Below are positions 15,998 through 22,444 of a DNA stretch of 49,417 nucleotides, piece after piece. A model generated the notes under the pieces. It was given only the letters and a program-made list of their open reading frames with translations, was not told the origin of the DNA and made no database searches. Position numbers and translations under genes: made by a program. Position 1 is the stretch's first letter. Every line of letters starts with the position of its first letter. The stretch covers positions 1 to 49,417 of the forward strand of contig CAJFSX010000005.1 of the NCBI GenBank assembly GCA_904419775.1, in the 5' to 3' direction. Source of the DNA: Candidatus Pararuminococcus gallinarum. Lineage in GTDB: Bacteria > Bacillota > Clostridia > Oscillospirales > Ruminococcaceae.

Positions 15998-16265
15998 AAA
16001 GGATAATTCCCTCCTTTTCAATATTGGTCAGAAACCCCTGATCCATCCCAGGCTCCACATGGACAATGTCCAGTTTGAGGAGGGTGGGAAGCTCTTCCGC
16101 CTCCATCCAAAAGCCGGGGCGGTTTTCCTGGGGCATCCCGTACACCGCAATATCGATGTCGCTGGCCGGGCGGAAATCCCCCCGAGCCCGGGATCCGAAC
16201 AAAACGATCCGGGAGGCGCGATATTTTTGAGCAAGGGAAACGATTTGACGATAGATGTCTTTCAT
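15981..16265 (-). CDS. MNT-type nucleotidyltransferase antitoxin
   Basis: 94 residues with the minimal nucleotidyltransferase signature GS-x10-D-x-D: FGSRARGDFRPASDIDIAVYG (Gly24, Ser25, Asp36, Asp38), and a third acidic residue in KLDIVHVE. In HEPN/MNT pairs this enzyme adenylylates the HEPN toxin and silences it. The start is ATG 16265 after AAGGAAG; the longer frame from 16328 has no ribosome site and runs through a repeat. Gene order antitoxin then toxin, with overlap, ensures coupled translation. Confidence 0.85.
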   Translation of the reverse strand: MKDIYRQIVSLAQKYRASRIVLFGSRARGDFRPASDIDIAVYGMPQENRPGFWMEAEELPTLLKLDIVHVEPGMDQGFLTNIEKEGIILYAEDQ

Positions 16266-16310
16266 AGCTGTGTCTTCCTTCAAAATGATATTTCCCGCTA
16301 CTTTAAAGCC

Positions 16311-16340
16311 GTCTCGGTGTTCCAGCACTGGGGCGGTTTT
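16311..16340. repeat. 30-base direct repeat, copy 1
   Basis: Begins GTCTCGGTGTT and ends GGCGGTTTT. It matches copy 2 at 16561-16590 at 25 of 30 positions. It lies in the leader of the MNT gene, between it and the orphan antitoxin. Confidence 0.6.
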
Positions 16341-16346
16341 GATTGT

Positions 16347-16529
16347 TTAAAATTCATCTCTATTTATCATCATCTTAAATACGTCTATCAAGATTCTCCA
16401 TTCATTTTCACTAATGAGCACAGCGTTTCCGCAGGTTGTCTTTATCATCAAAAAATCATCGTTGACGATAGCTCCGACTGTAAGCCTTTCTGCATCTTCC
16501 AGAAATTCCTTCATTGTCTTTTCTAGCAT
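16347..16529 (-). CDS. Phd/YefM-like orphan antitoxin (tentative)
   Basis: 60 residues: MKEFLEDAERL, then an acidic turn, and NAVLISENEWRILIDVFKM at the C-terminal half. The combination of FLEDAERL with a later VLISE-x-EW resembles Phd/YefM antitoxins, in which this part forms the DNA-binding dimer. Its N-terminus is shorter than usual and no toxin gene is adjacent, so it may be a regulator or counter an infecting element's toxin. AAAGGGAGTTAATAC precedes the ATG. It lies between the HEPN/MNT pair and the CI-like repressor on the same strand and may be expressed in the lysogen. Confidence 0.55.
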   Translation of the reverse strand: MLEKTMKEFLEDAERLTVGAIVNDDFLMIKTTCGNAVLISENEWRILIDVFKMMINRDEF

Positions 16530-16560
16530 GTATTAACTCCCTTTTTATTTATGCGCTCCT

Positions 16561-16590
16561 GTCTCGGTGTTGTAGTACTGAGGTGGTTTT
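16561..16590. repeat. 30-base direct repeat, copy 2
   Basis: Begins GTCTCGGTGTT and ends GAGGTGGTTTT. It immediately follows the repressor gene's stop on the minus strand and lies in the leader of the orphan antitoxin. With copy 1 it brackets the orphan antitoxin gene. Confidence 0.6.
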
Positions 16591-17217
16591 TTATTGCACT
16601 ATACTAGTAAAAGCAACGGCCTTCCCAAGTATTTCTACGGTGTTCATGTCGTTTCCCCACAGCACAATAGGCTTATACATAGGGTTTTCAGCTTCTAATG
16701 AAATGTGATCCTCAAATAGCCTCACACGCTTCAGAGTAGCTTCATCTCCGATCAATACAGCGGCAATTTCTCCGTTTTCCACTTGAGGCTGTTTTTTAAT
16801 GTAGACGATATCTCCATCGAAAATACGAGCGTTAATCATGCTGTCTCCCTTGCATCGTAAGGCAAAGTCAGCATGAATGTATTCGGGTACCTCTACAGTT
16901 TCGTCTGCCTCCTCCACAGCCAGGATTGGCTCCCCACAAGCGATGCGCCCCACAAGCGGGATTTCTTCCATATCAGGCAATGGATCAAATCCAGATGGAA
17001 TGGGTGTTTCGCTACCTTGTTCCCATCCACAGATCCAAGCAGGAGAAACATCAAGTGCGTTTGCAATAGCCTCGATTTTATCGGATGGAATGTTGGACAC
17101 TACTCCGCTTTCGTACTTATAGATTGTCTGTTTCGACTCTCCAATCATGTCTGCTAATGCGGTTTGCGTAATTCCAAGTTGCTCCCTGCGCATTTTAATG
17201 CGTTCTCCTTTTTTCAA
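16591..17217 (-). CDS. CI/LexA-like prophage repressor (HTH plus S24 peptidase)
   Basis: 208 residues. An XRE helix-turn-helix occupies residues 5-65 (MRREQLGITQTALADMI, then SKQTIYKYESG). The C-terminal S24 domain has a self-cleavage site in VGRIACGEP (Cys94-Gly95 in place of the usual Ala-Gly), nucleophile Ser126 in KGDSMINA and Lys163 in EATLKRV. It should hold the lysogenic state by binding the 17249-17338 region and self-cleave on RecA activation during DNA damage. It is divergent from the cro-like gene. GAAAAAAGGAG precedes the ATG. Confidence 0.93.
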   Translation of the reverse strand: MKKGERIKMRREQLGITQTALADMIGESKQTIYKYESGVVSNIPSDKIEAIANALDVSPAWICGWEQGSETPIPSGFDPLPDMEEIPLVGRIACGEPILAVEEADETVEVPEYIHADFALRCKGDSMINARIFDGDIVYIKKQPQVENGEIAAVLIGDEATLKRVRLFEDHISLEAENPMYKPIVLWGNDMNTVEILGKAVAFTSIVQ

Positions 17218-17248
17218 TCCACCACCCCCTATGTGTTTGTTTGATTAT

Positions 17249-17338
17249 AGTATAACACAAATAAGTTACAAGTCAACACAAAAATATCTTGACAAGTTAC
17301 TGCGATCTGGCTATAATGGTAGTAGCTTAAGAAGTTAC
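17249..17338. promoter_or_regulatory. Divergent repressor/cro control region with three AAGTTAC boxes
   Basis: Rightward promoter: TTGACA (17289-17294) and TATAAT (17312-17317) with a 17-base spacer, both perfect consensus. Leftward promoter for the repressor: TTGACT (17276-17271) and TATACT (17254-17249), 16-base spacer. AAGTTAC occurs three times in the same orientation at 17263-17269 (inside the leftward promoter spacer), 17294-17300 (against the rightward -35) and 17332-17338 (downstream of the rightward start). They are the best candidates for operators. An inverted GTAACTT follows at 17548. Confidence 0.75.
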
Positions 17339-17350
17339 GGAGGTGATATA

Positions 17351-17548
17351 ATGATTCAGGTTGACAAGCTGAGGGGGATCATTGCTGAACGTGCCATGTC
17401 TCAATGCGACGTCGCAAAAGCCATCGGAATTTCCCCAAAAACATTCTATGAAAAAATGAAAAAAGGTGTATTTGGGAGTGACGAGATCGATGCAATGATT
17501 TCAGTATTGGACATAGATAACCCGGCAGAAATTTTTTTTACCCGATAG
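17351..17548 (+). CDS. Cro-like HTH protein
   Basis: 65 residues, a single helix-turn-helix: LRGIIAERAMSQCDVAKAIGI, SPKTFYEKMKKGVFGSDEIDAMISVLDI. It is the first rightward gene, opposite the CI-like repressor, behind a perfect GGAGGTGAT ribosome site and a consensus promoter. This is the usual place and size of a lytic-switch Cro protein. The frame is open upstream to 17147 but that part crosses the promoter and repressor gene, so it is not the start. Confidence 0.85.
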   Translation: MIQVDKLRGIIAERAMSQCDVAKAIGISPKTFYEKMKKGVFGSDEIDAMISVLDIDNPAEIFFTR

Positions 17549-17598
17549 TAACTTTTTAAGTCACCAGCTTATCGCCAATCAAGAAAGGAGGGAGAAGG

Positions 17599-17751
17599 AT
17601 GAAAATCATCATCGAAGGTAATCCCAAAGAAATAGCCGCTCTTGTATTAGGGCTACAAGAACGGCAAGAAAGTGAGACTCAGAAAGCGAGTGTAAAAAAT
17701 AGGTTTGTTCATAACGAGGATGGAACTATTACATGCTTGATGGACGAGTAA
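17599..17751 (+). CDS. Small early phage protein, 50 residues
   Basis: Starts MKIIIEGNPKEIAALVLGLQ at ATG 17599 behind AAGGAGGGAGAAGG, and ends TITCLMDE. A beta strand followed by an amphipathic helix (PKEIAALVLGLQERQE) is predicted. Proteins that begin this way are common right after cro in Firmicute phages, but their job is unknown. It is too short for most gene tracks. Confidence 0.7.
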   Translation: MKIIIEGNPKEIAALVLGLQERQESETQKASVKNRFVHNEDGTITCLMDE

Positions 17752-17787
17752 TCCACTCTGAATCAGTTAAGGAAAGGGTGAATCCAA

Positions 17788-17946
17788 TTGTTCGAGAGAA
17801 AAGAGCTTCCCTACCTAATTGCAACAATACTGCTGCAAAAGCTACCGGAAGGAAAGCGCAATATGGCGGAATGCGAGAAGGTGCTCACTGAGGCCATAGC
17901 AGCTCTAAAACTAGTTACTTTAGATAGCTCAGAATTGCAACAATAA
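17788..17946 (+). CDS. Small early phage protein, 52 residues, TTG start
   Basis: Starts at TTG 17788 (MFERKELPYLIATILLQKLP) with AAGGAAAGGG about 8 to 12 bases upstream and ends SSELQQ. It is mostly helical and mildly amphipathic. A competing frame from GTG 17779 gives only 36 residues. Its end overlaps the convergent minus-strand gene at 17915. I do not recognise the family. Confidence 0.5.
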   Translation: MFERKELPYLIATILLQKLPEGKRNMAECEKVLTEAIAALKLVTLDSSELQQ

Positions 17947-18175
17947 GAGCAGCTATGGCGATTACGGTATTGCAAATTGTTCCCCAATTTTCCTTGAGGT
18001 ATCGAAAGAAAGCGGAATATTTGGATTTCTGGCGCTTTTGCCGGATAGCTTTTAACTCGTTGTGAAACGCCGAAGATTCTATATATTCGGAGATCGCCCT
18101 CTGGCCGTCTTCGGATTGAAGCTGTTTGAATATCTCTCTTACCTTTTCAATATCGTCGTGAGAATCGTTGAACAA
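17915..18175 (-). CDS. Tail-anchored small membrane protein on the opposite strand
   Basis: 86 residues, TTG start with a strong GAGGTGAT site six bases before it. A soluble acidic/helical part (DDIEKVREIFKQLQSEDG) is followed by a basic stretch (KAIRQKRQKSK) and a single C-terminal hydrophobic segment (ICNTVIAIAALIVAILSYL). This is the layout of a tail-anchored inner-membrane protein. It is the only leftward gene inside the rightward early operon and is flanked upstream by a hairpin at 18260-18302 that would insulate it. Such solitary reversed genes are often lysogenic conversion or superinfection-exclusion genes, but no family match is evident. Confidence 0.65.
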   Translation of the reverse strand: MFNDSHDDIEKVREIFKQLQSEDGQRAISEYIESSAFHNELKAIRQKRQKSKYSAFFRYLKENWGTICNTVIAIAALIVAILSYLK

Positions 18176-18259
18176 CAGTAATCACCTCAAGGCAGATTAT
18201 AACACGGTTTATTCAGGTACAACACCATTACGTTGAAAGAAAGTGAAAAAGATGAAAAG

Positions 18260-18302
18260 CACAAAACAAAAGCGCCCGCAGCAGGCAAAAGAAAGCGGGC
18301 GC
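18260..18302 (-). terminator. Leftward terminator upstream of the reversed gene
   Basis: GCGCCCGC (18272-18279) pairs with GCGGGCGC (18295-18302); on the minus strand it is followed by TTTTGTTTTGTG. It would stop leftward transcription before the 17915-18175 gene, so that gene must use a promoter between 18176 and 18260. The rest of 18187-18430 holds no coding frame I can support. Confidence 0.65.
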
Positions 18303-18432
18303 AGGGGAATAGGCAACTGGGGTTAGACCAACTTACACAGTAAGTATATGACACGCAAAAAGATAAAGCAAGAGACTTTGCGGAAAGTGTACAAGGAATG
18401 TTGGCATAGAAATAAGTGAAGGAGGAGATCAC

Positions 18433-18654
18433 ATGGGAATCACGAAGGACACCAAGGGAATCAAAATCGTCCATATTATGGCCGATGGTTCGGTGAGGGA
18501 CAGCGTGGAAGGATATTTGACCGATGTGTCCATGCTCCCGGAGCTTACCCGCCATATGATCTATACCTTTTATAAAAAAGGCCTAGAGATGATGGCAAAA
18601 AAGGAAGCTGAAGAATCTGAACAGAAAACCGGAGGGGAAACGGCATCGAATTGA
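18433..18654 (+). CDS. Phage hypothetical protein, 73 residues
   Basis: Starts MGITKDTKGIKIVHIMADGS behind AAGGAGGAGATCAC. A short beta-rich part (IKIVHIMADGSVRDSVEGYL) is followed by a helix (YTFYKKGLEMMAKKEAEE) and a charged disordered end. Similar small proteins occur in the early region of Clostridia siphophages; their function is unknown. It overlaps the next gene by 4 bases. Confidence 0.7.
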   Translation: MGITKDTKGIKIVHIMADGSVRDSVEGYLTDVSMLPELTRHMIYTFYKKGLEMMAKKEAEESEQKTGGETASN

Positions 18655-19223
18655 AAAGGATGAAAATAGCAACAACAGCCGCAGTGACAGCGGTGATCCT
18701 AGGACTTTCAAGTTTCGCGGCATGTCCAACAGCACCCCAGCAAGCAGCACCCCAAAAGCCGCAGAGCGTTGTGGATTTGCCCGTCTCTGTGGCTCTGTAT
18801 GAGCCGATTGTGGACGAGCCTGTCTACTATGACGTGCCGTTGGAACGCCCCTTGCAGGACCGCCTGTTTGATCTGTGTGAGGAATACGGCGTGCCGGTAG
18901 AGATGGCGCTGGCGGTGATGGAACAAGAGTCCCGCTTCCAGGCGGAGGCAGTCAGCGAGGGAGGGGATCAGGGGCTTTTCCAGATCAATCCCATGAACAA
19001 TGAATGGCTCTGCGAGACTTTGGGTCTGGATGATCTGATGGACCCCATGCAGAACATGGAGGCGGGTGTCTACATGCTGAGCCTGTTTGATTACGAGGAC
19101 CCGCACAAGCGGCTGATGGCGTATAACTGTGGGATAGGACGGGCCAAGGAGCTGTGGGAGGGTGGAATCACCCGGACAAGCTACAGCGAAGAGGTAATAG
19201 AGAGGATGAAGGAATATGCTTGA
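18651..19223 (+). CDS. Exported lytic transglycosylase-like (SLT) protein
   Basis: 190 residues. A signal sequence (KIATTAAVTAVILGLSSFAA) ends at a Cys that could be a lipobox-like site, although the -3 residue is atypical. A Pro/Gln-rich linker follows, then an SLT lysozyme-like domain with the catalytic Glu in MALAVMEQESRFQ, the GDQGLFQINP signature and YNCGIGRA near the end. The enzyme would cut peptidoglycan glycan strands outside the membrane. Its place in the early region, far from any lysis cassette, is unusual. The TTG at 18651 overlaps the previous gene; ATG 18660 is an alternative start. Confidence 0.8.
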   Translation: MKRMKIATTAAVTAVILGLSSFAACPTAPQQAAPQKPQSVVDLPVSVALYEPIVDEPVYYDVPLERPLQDRLFDLCEEYGVPVEMALAVMEQESRFQAEAVSEGGDQGLFQINPMNNEWLCETLGLDDLMDPMQNMEAGVYMLSLFDYEDPHKRLMAYNCGIGRAKELWEGGITRTSYSEEVIERMKEYA

Positions 19224-19794
19224 GATGATGTTTGCGCTGGCGGGGATGTTCTTCTTCGGAGCGCTGACAGGATGGATCGCGGATCATCTGCCGGAGAGAC
19301 TAGCGGAGTGGATGGAAATACATATCTTCCGGTGCAAAAAGAAAGCGCCCCGGGAAGCGGCAACTTCCCAAAGGCGCACAAGTAAAAACTTTCAACACCA
19401 TTGTAACGGAAAAAGGAGGAAAAAGCAAGTGATGGAGCGAAGATTAGAGCCAAAGGAGCAGGAAGCGAAGATCATAGGACACTGCCCCATTTGCGGGGAA
19501 GAGCTATATGAAGGCTATGAATATACGATGTTTGGCGGGAAGATGCTCTGCGGCAGCCAGGAGTGCTACAAAGCCATTCTGAAGCGGATAGTGACCTTGA
19601 CCGACTTTGAAGCATACGCGAAAAGCCAGTATGAGGACTTTGCCTTGTGGGGAAAGGGAAGGATTATGGAGGCAATCGAGAAGGGGAGGAAGATCCCGGA
19701 ATCCATCTTCTACGACTATGCCTATGAGGACTTTGAGCATTTTGCCGATTGGTATTACGAGACCATGGATAGCGGGGAGCTGATCGTAGCATGA
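19216..19794 (+). CDS. Membrane-anchored or composite zinc-binding phage protein
   Basis: 192 residues. The N-terminus is one hydrophobic helix (MFALAGMFFFGALTGWIA). A Lys/Arg-rich linker follows, and from residue 73 a separate-looking domain begins MERRLEPKEQEAKIIGHCPICGEELYEGYEY with CPIC and CGSQEC, a likely zinc knuckle, and acidic helices to the end. AAAGGAGGAAAAAGCAAGTG sits directly before ATG 19432, so the second domain could be made alone and the upstream part could be a separate short membrane protein whose frame happens to stay open. Confidence 0.65.
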   Translation: MLEMMFALAGMFFFGALTGWIADHLPERLAEWMEIHIFRCKKKAPREAATSQRRTSKNFQHHCNGKRRKKQVMERRLEPKEQEAKIIGHCPICGEELYEGYEYTMFGGKMLCGSQECYKAILKRIVTLTDFEAYAKSQYEDFALWGKGRIMEAIEKGRKIPESIFYDYAYEDFEHFADWYYETMDSGELIVA

Positions 19795-20009
19795 GCCTGG
19801 AAAACGGAGTAAAAAGGTTCGTCAAAGCAAGGACAGCGATAGAAGTTGCGTTTCCAGTAGATTGGAATGGACGAGAATACATTTGCTGCGCCCAATGCCC
19901 GTACCTATCCAGCAATGAGAGGATGTGCCAGCTCAACAAGCGGCCGGTGCAGTTTCCGCAGAAATATGTAGGGTATGACTGCCCTTTGGCGATCATGGAG
20001 GAGGAATAG
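19791..20009 (+). CDS. Cysteine-rich phage protein, 72 residues
   Basis: Contains ARTAIEVAFPVDWNGREYICCAQCPYL and MCQLNKRPVQFPQKYVGYDCPL, a four-Cys pattern seen in small proteins encoded next to the recombination genes of many Clostridia and Bacilli phages. Zinc binding is likely; function is unknown. It overlaps the preceding gene by four bases. Confidence 0.75.
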   Translation: MSLENGVKRFVKARTAIEVAFPVDWNGREYICCAQCPYLSSNERMCQLNKRPVQFPQKYVGYDCPLAIMEEE

Positions 20010-20012
20010 AGG

Positions 20013-20204
20013 ATGGAAGGAAAGCTGACATTTGAAATACCCAAAACGAGAACAAAGGGGAGCCAGGTCATCCGAAGCAGCACCTCATTTTACAATATGG
20101 TGGATTTAATCCAAACCAAGACGGGGCTGTCGGCGGTAGAGGTAACCCGAAGGATCGCGGATTATCTGGGCGACCGCCTGGAATTTATAGAAAGGGAGGA
20201 ATGA
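20013..20204 (+). CDS. Phage hypothetical protein, 63 residues
   Basis: Starts MEGKLTFEIPKTRTKGSQVI and contains the helix MVDLIQTKTGLSAVEVTRRIADYLGDRLEF. The fold is probably a small helical domain, perhaps binding DNA, but no family is recognised. It lies 3 bases after the previous gene and 3 before the ATPase gene, so it is part of the same translation unit. Confidence 0.7.
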   Translation: MEGKLTFEIPKTRTKGSQVIRSSTSFYNMVDLIQTKTGLSAVEVTRRIADYLGDRLEFIEREE

Positions 20205-20207
20205 AGG

Positions 20208-20813
20208 ATGGGAATCCCAGTTCTGGTTCTGGGCGAGTCAGGCAGCGGAAAAAGCGCGTCTATGCGGAATTTTGCCCCAGAGGATGTGGGAATTTTCAAT
20301 GTAGCGGGGAAACCGCTGCCATTTAAAAAAGCGCTGCCAAAGGCTGATACCAGCGATTACAGAAAGATCATGAACACCATGGGAAAGAGCGAAAAGAAAT
20401 CATTTGTGATCGATGACAGCCAGTATTTGCTCTGTTTTGAAATGTTCGCTCACGCGAAGGAAACAGGGTATCAGAAGTTTACGGATATGGCCCTCAATTT
20501 CTACAACCTAGTGAAATTTGTCATTGAGGGCCTGCCCAATGAAAAGATCGCATATTTTCTGCATCACACAGAGACAACGGCAGACGGCAAAGTAAAAGCC
20601 AAAACGGTAGGGAAAATGCTGGATGAAAAACTGACGGTAGAAGGATTGTTTTCCATTGTACTTTTGTGCCGTACGGATGGAAGCCGGCATTACTTCGAAA
20701 CCCAGTCGGATGGGTATACCACAGCGAAAAGCCCTATGGAGATGTTTGATCGTGAGATCGACAATGACCTGAAGATGGTGGATCAAAAGATTCGGGAATA
20801 TTATGGAATTTAA
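20208..20813 (+). CDS. RecA-like/AAA phage ATP-binding protein (Sak4-type, tentative)
   Basis: 201 residues with Walker A GESGSGKSAS near the N-terminus and a Walker B-like KKSFVIDDSQYL. It lacks a helicase domain. Size, motif spacing and position next to an SSB-like gene and an ERCC4 nuclease match the small phage ATPases often annotated as ATP-binding or Sak4-like recombinases, which act in DNA strand annealing or repair during replication. ATP binding is well supported; the recombination role is inferred from context. Confidence 0.8.
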   Translation: MGIPVLVLGESGSGKSASMRNFAPEDVGIFNVAGKPLPFKKALPKADTSDYRKIMNTMGKSEKKSFVIDDSQYLLCFEMFAHAKETGYQKFTDMALNFYNLVKFVIEGLPNEKIAYFLHHTETTADGKVKAKTVGKMLDEKLTVEGLFSIVLLCRTDGSRHYFETQSDGYTTAKSPMEMFDREIDNDLKMVDQKIREYYGI

Positions 20814-20825
20814 GGAGGAAAAGAA

Positions 20826-21395
20826 ATGAAAGCATTCGCAGGGTTTAAAGCGGAAGCACCAGCCAGAAAGGAACAGCTTCCGGCAGGCGGGTACATAGCG
20901 AAGATTATGGACGCTAAGGAAATCGGCTATGACTGGGGAAATGTACTGCTGATTAGCTTTGATATTGCGGAAGGGGAATACAAAGATTTTTTCGCGAAAG
21001 ACTACCGGAACCAGCAGCAGGAGGACAAGAAATGGAGGGGAACTTTCCGCCTCCGGATACCCAAGGACGACGGAAGCGAAAAAGACGGATGGAGCAAAAA
21101 GAGTTTTAACAACGCTATGTGGGCAGTAGAAGCCAGCAACACAGGCTACCATTGGGACTGGAACGAAACAGGGCTTAAAGGAAAGGCGGTAGGCGTACTC
21201 TATAGGAACAAAGAATGGGAAATGAACGGGAATACCGGATGGTTCACAGAATGCTGCGCCCTGACCGACGCCGAGGAGATAAGGAAAGGGTCTTTCAAAA
21301 TGCCAAAAGATAAACCTTTAAAGAAAGAACCGTCTTCCTCAGGAGATTCCTTCATTGACATCGACGCATCAGAGCTTGGCGATCTTCCATTCTAG
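20826..21395 (+). CDS. DUF669-type SSB-like protein
   Basis: 189 residues. A beta-rich domain (LPAGGYIAKIMDAKEIGYDW, LLISFDIAEGEYKDFFAKDY, TGLKGKAVGVLYRNKEWEM) is followed by a disordered Lys/Ser linker and the acidic C-terminus IDIDASELGDLPF. The tail resembles the DxxPF tip that single-stranded-DNA-binding proteins use to recruit partners. DUF669 proteins normally sit between phage ATPases and primase/nuclease genes, as here. AAGGAGGAAAAG precedes the ATG. Confidence 0.78.
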   Translation: MKAFAGFKAEAPARKEQLPAGGYIAKIMDAKEIGYDWGNVLLISFDIAEGEYKDFFAKDYRNQQQEDKKWRGTFRLRIPKDDGSEKDGWSKKSFNNAMWAVEASNTGYHWDWNETGLKGKAVGVLYRNKEWEMNGNTGWFTECCALTDAEEIRKGSFKMPKDKPLKKEPSSSGDSFIDIDASELGDLPF

Positions 21396-21407
21396 AGGCG
21401 GCAGGCA

Positions 21408-21953
21408 ATGGAATATACACCTTTCGAGATAAGGGACATGCTGGAAAACATGGTAGTCCTTTATGATACCCGGGAACAGGATACCCCGGCCCTCCATAAA
21501 CGGTTGGAGGGGCTGGGGTGCCCCTATGAACGAAAAAAGCTGGATTTTGGAGACTACACCTGCCAAACCCTGCGGCCGGATGGGTCTATGCTGACCATGG
21601 CGGACAAGGTAGCGGTAGAGAGGAAGATGAACCTGGACGAGCTCTGTCAATGCTTTGGCAAAGGGAGAGGACGCTTTGAGCGAGAATTTGAGCGGGCCAG
21701 GGATGTGGGGGCCAAGCTTTACCTTCTCATTGAAAATGGCAGTCTTGACCAAGCAATGTCAGGAAATTACCGAAGCCTCATGCATCCGGACGCGCTGACC
21801 GCCAGCCTGTTTGCGTGGCAGCCCCGGTATGACTGCCGCGTCCATTTCTGCAATCCGGAGAATACGGGAGCGGTAATCTACAAAATCCTGCGTTATGAGT
21901 TAAAAGAATACCTGGAAGAGGGAAAAGACAGTGAATACGGCGGAGAGAATTAA
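21408..21953 (+). CDS. ERCC4-type DNA nuclease
   Basis: 181 residues with the XPF/Mus81 ERCC4 nuclease motifs: DTRE (Asp20), GDY (Asp49) and VERK (Val70-Lys73). These residues bind metal in structure-specific nucleases that cut branched DNA such as forks and flaps. The protein is only the nuclease domain, without helix-hairpin-helix repeats. It likely acts with the neighbouring ATPase and SSB-like proteins in phage recombination. Its end overlaps the primase gene by 23 bases. Confidence 0.85.
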   Translation: MEYTPFEIRDMLENMVVLYDTREQDTPALHKRLEGLGCPYERKKLDFGDYTCQTLRPDGSMLTMADKVAVERKMNLDELCQCFGKGRGRFEREFERARDVGAKLYLLIENGSLDQAMSGNYRSLMHPDALTASLFAWQPRYDCRVHFCNPENTGAVIYKILRYELKEYLEEGKDSEYGGEN

Positions 21954-22440
21954 AACTGTGGTCACCATGCCGGATATCTATGAGAAATATGGGTTTGAAC
22001 CAAATCGTGCCGGATTCATCGTTTGCCCGTTTCATCGGGAGGACACCCCCAGCCTGGGAATATATCGAGGCGGGACTACATGGCATTGCTTCGGCTGCGG
22101 CGCGGGAGGATCGGTCATTGACTTTGTCATGCGGCTGTTTTCCCTGAGCTTCCGTCAGGCGGTAGTGCGGATCGACAATGATTTTGGACTGCGTCTCATC
22201 CCAGGAAAGCCGGATGCTAGAAAAACCGTGGAAATTGTGAAAGAGAGGCGGATACAGGAACAGGAGGCCAAGAGAAGGCAAGAACAGTTAGATAAGCTGT
22301 GGAAGCGCTACGCCATCATTGACCGTTTCTTGTCTACCCATCTTCCGGAGGAGGAAAGCGGCGGGGATTTTGGCGCCCTCTTAGGGGAACTAGACAGGCT
22401 GTGGTGGAGGATAGAAGAAATGACGCAGAAGAGGAGGTGA
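21931..22440 (+). CDS. CHC2 zinc-finger DNA primase, N-terminal type
   Basis: 169 residues beginning at GTG 21931. The CHC2 zinc finger is complete: CPFH (Cys32, His35) and WHCFGCGAGG (Cys53, Cys56). A helical tail rich in Arg and Glu follows (ERRIQEQEAKRRQEQ). The TOPRIM catalytic domain is absent; in these phages the companion DUF927 protein encoded next supplies the ATPase part. It binds template DNA for primer synthesis. Confidence 0.88.
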   Translation: MNTAERIKTVVTMPDIYEKYGFEPNRAGFIVCPFHREDTPSLGIYRGGTTWHCFGCGAGGSVIDFVMRLFSLSFRQAVVRIDNDFGLRLIPGKPDARKTVEIVKERRIQEQEAKRRQEQLDKLWKRYAIIDRFLSTHLPEEESGGDFGALLGELDRLWWRIEEMTQKRR

Positions 22441-22444
22441 TCCA

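Noticed and set aside
17147..17350. An upstream extension of the Cro-like reading frame.
   Set aside because: It covers the divergent promoters and the repressor start; the ATG at 17351 has a perfect ribosome site.
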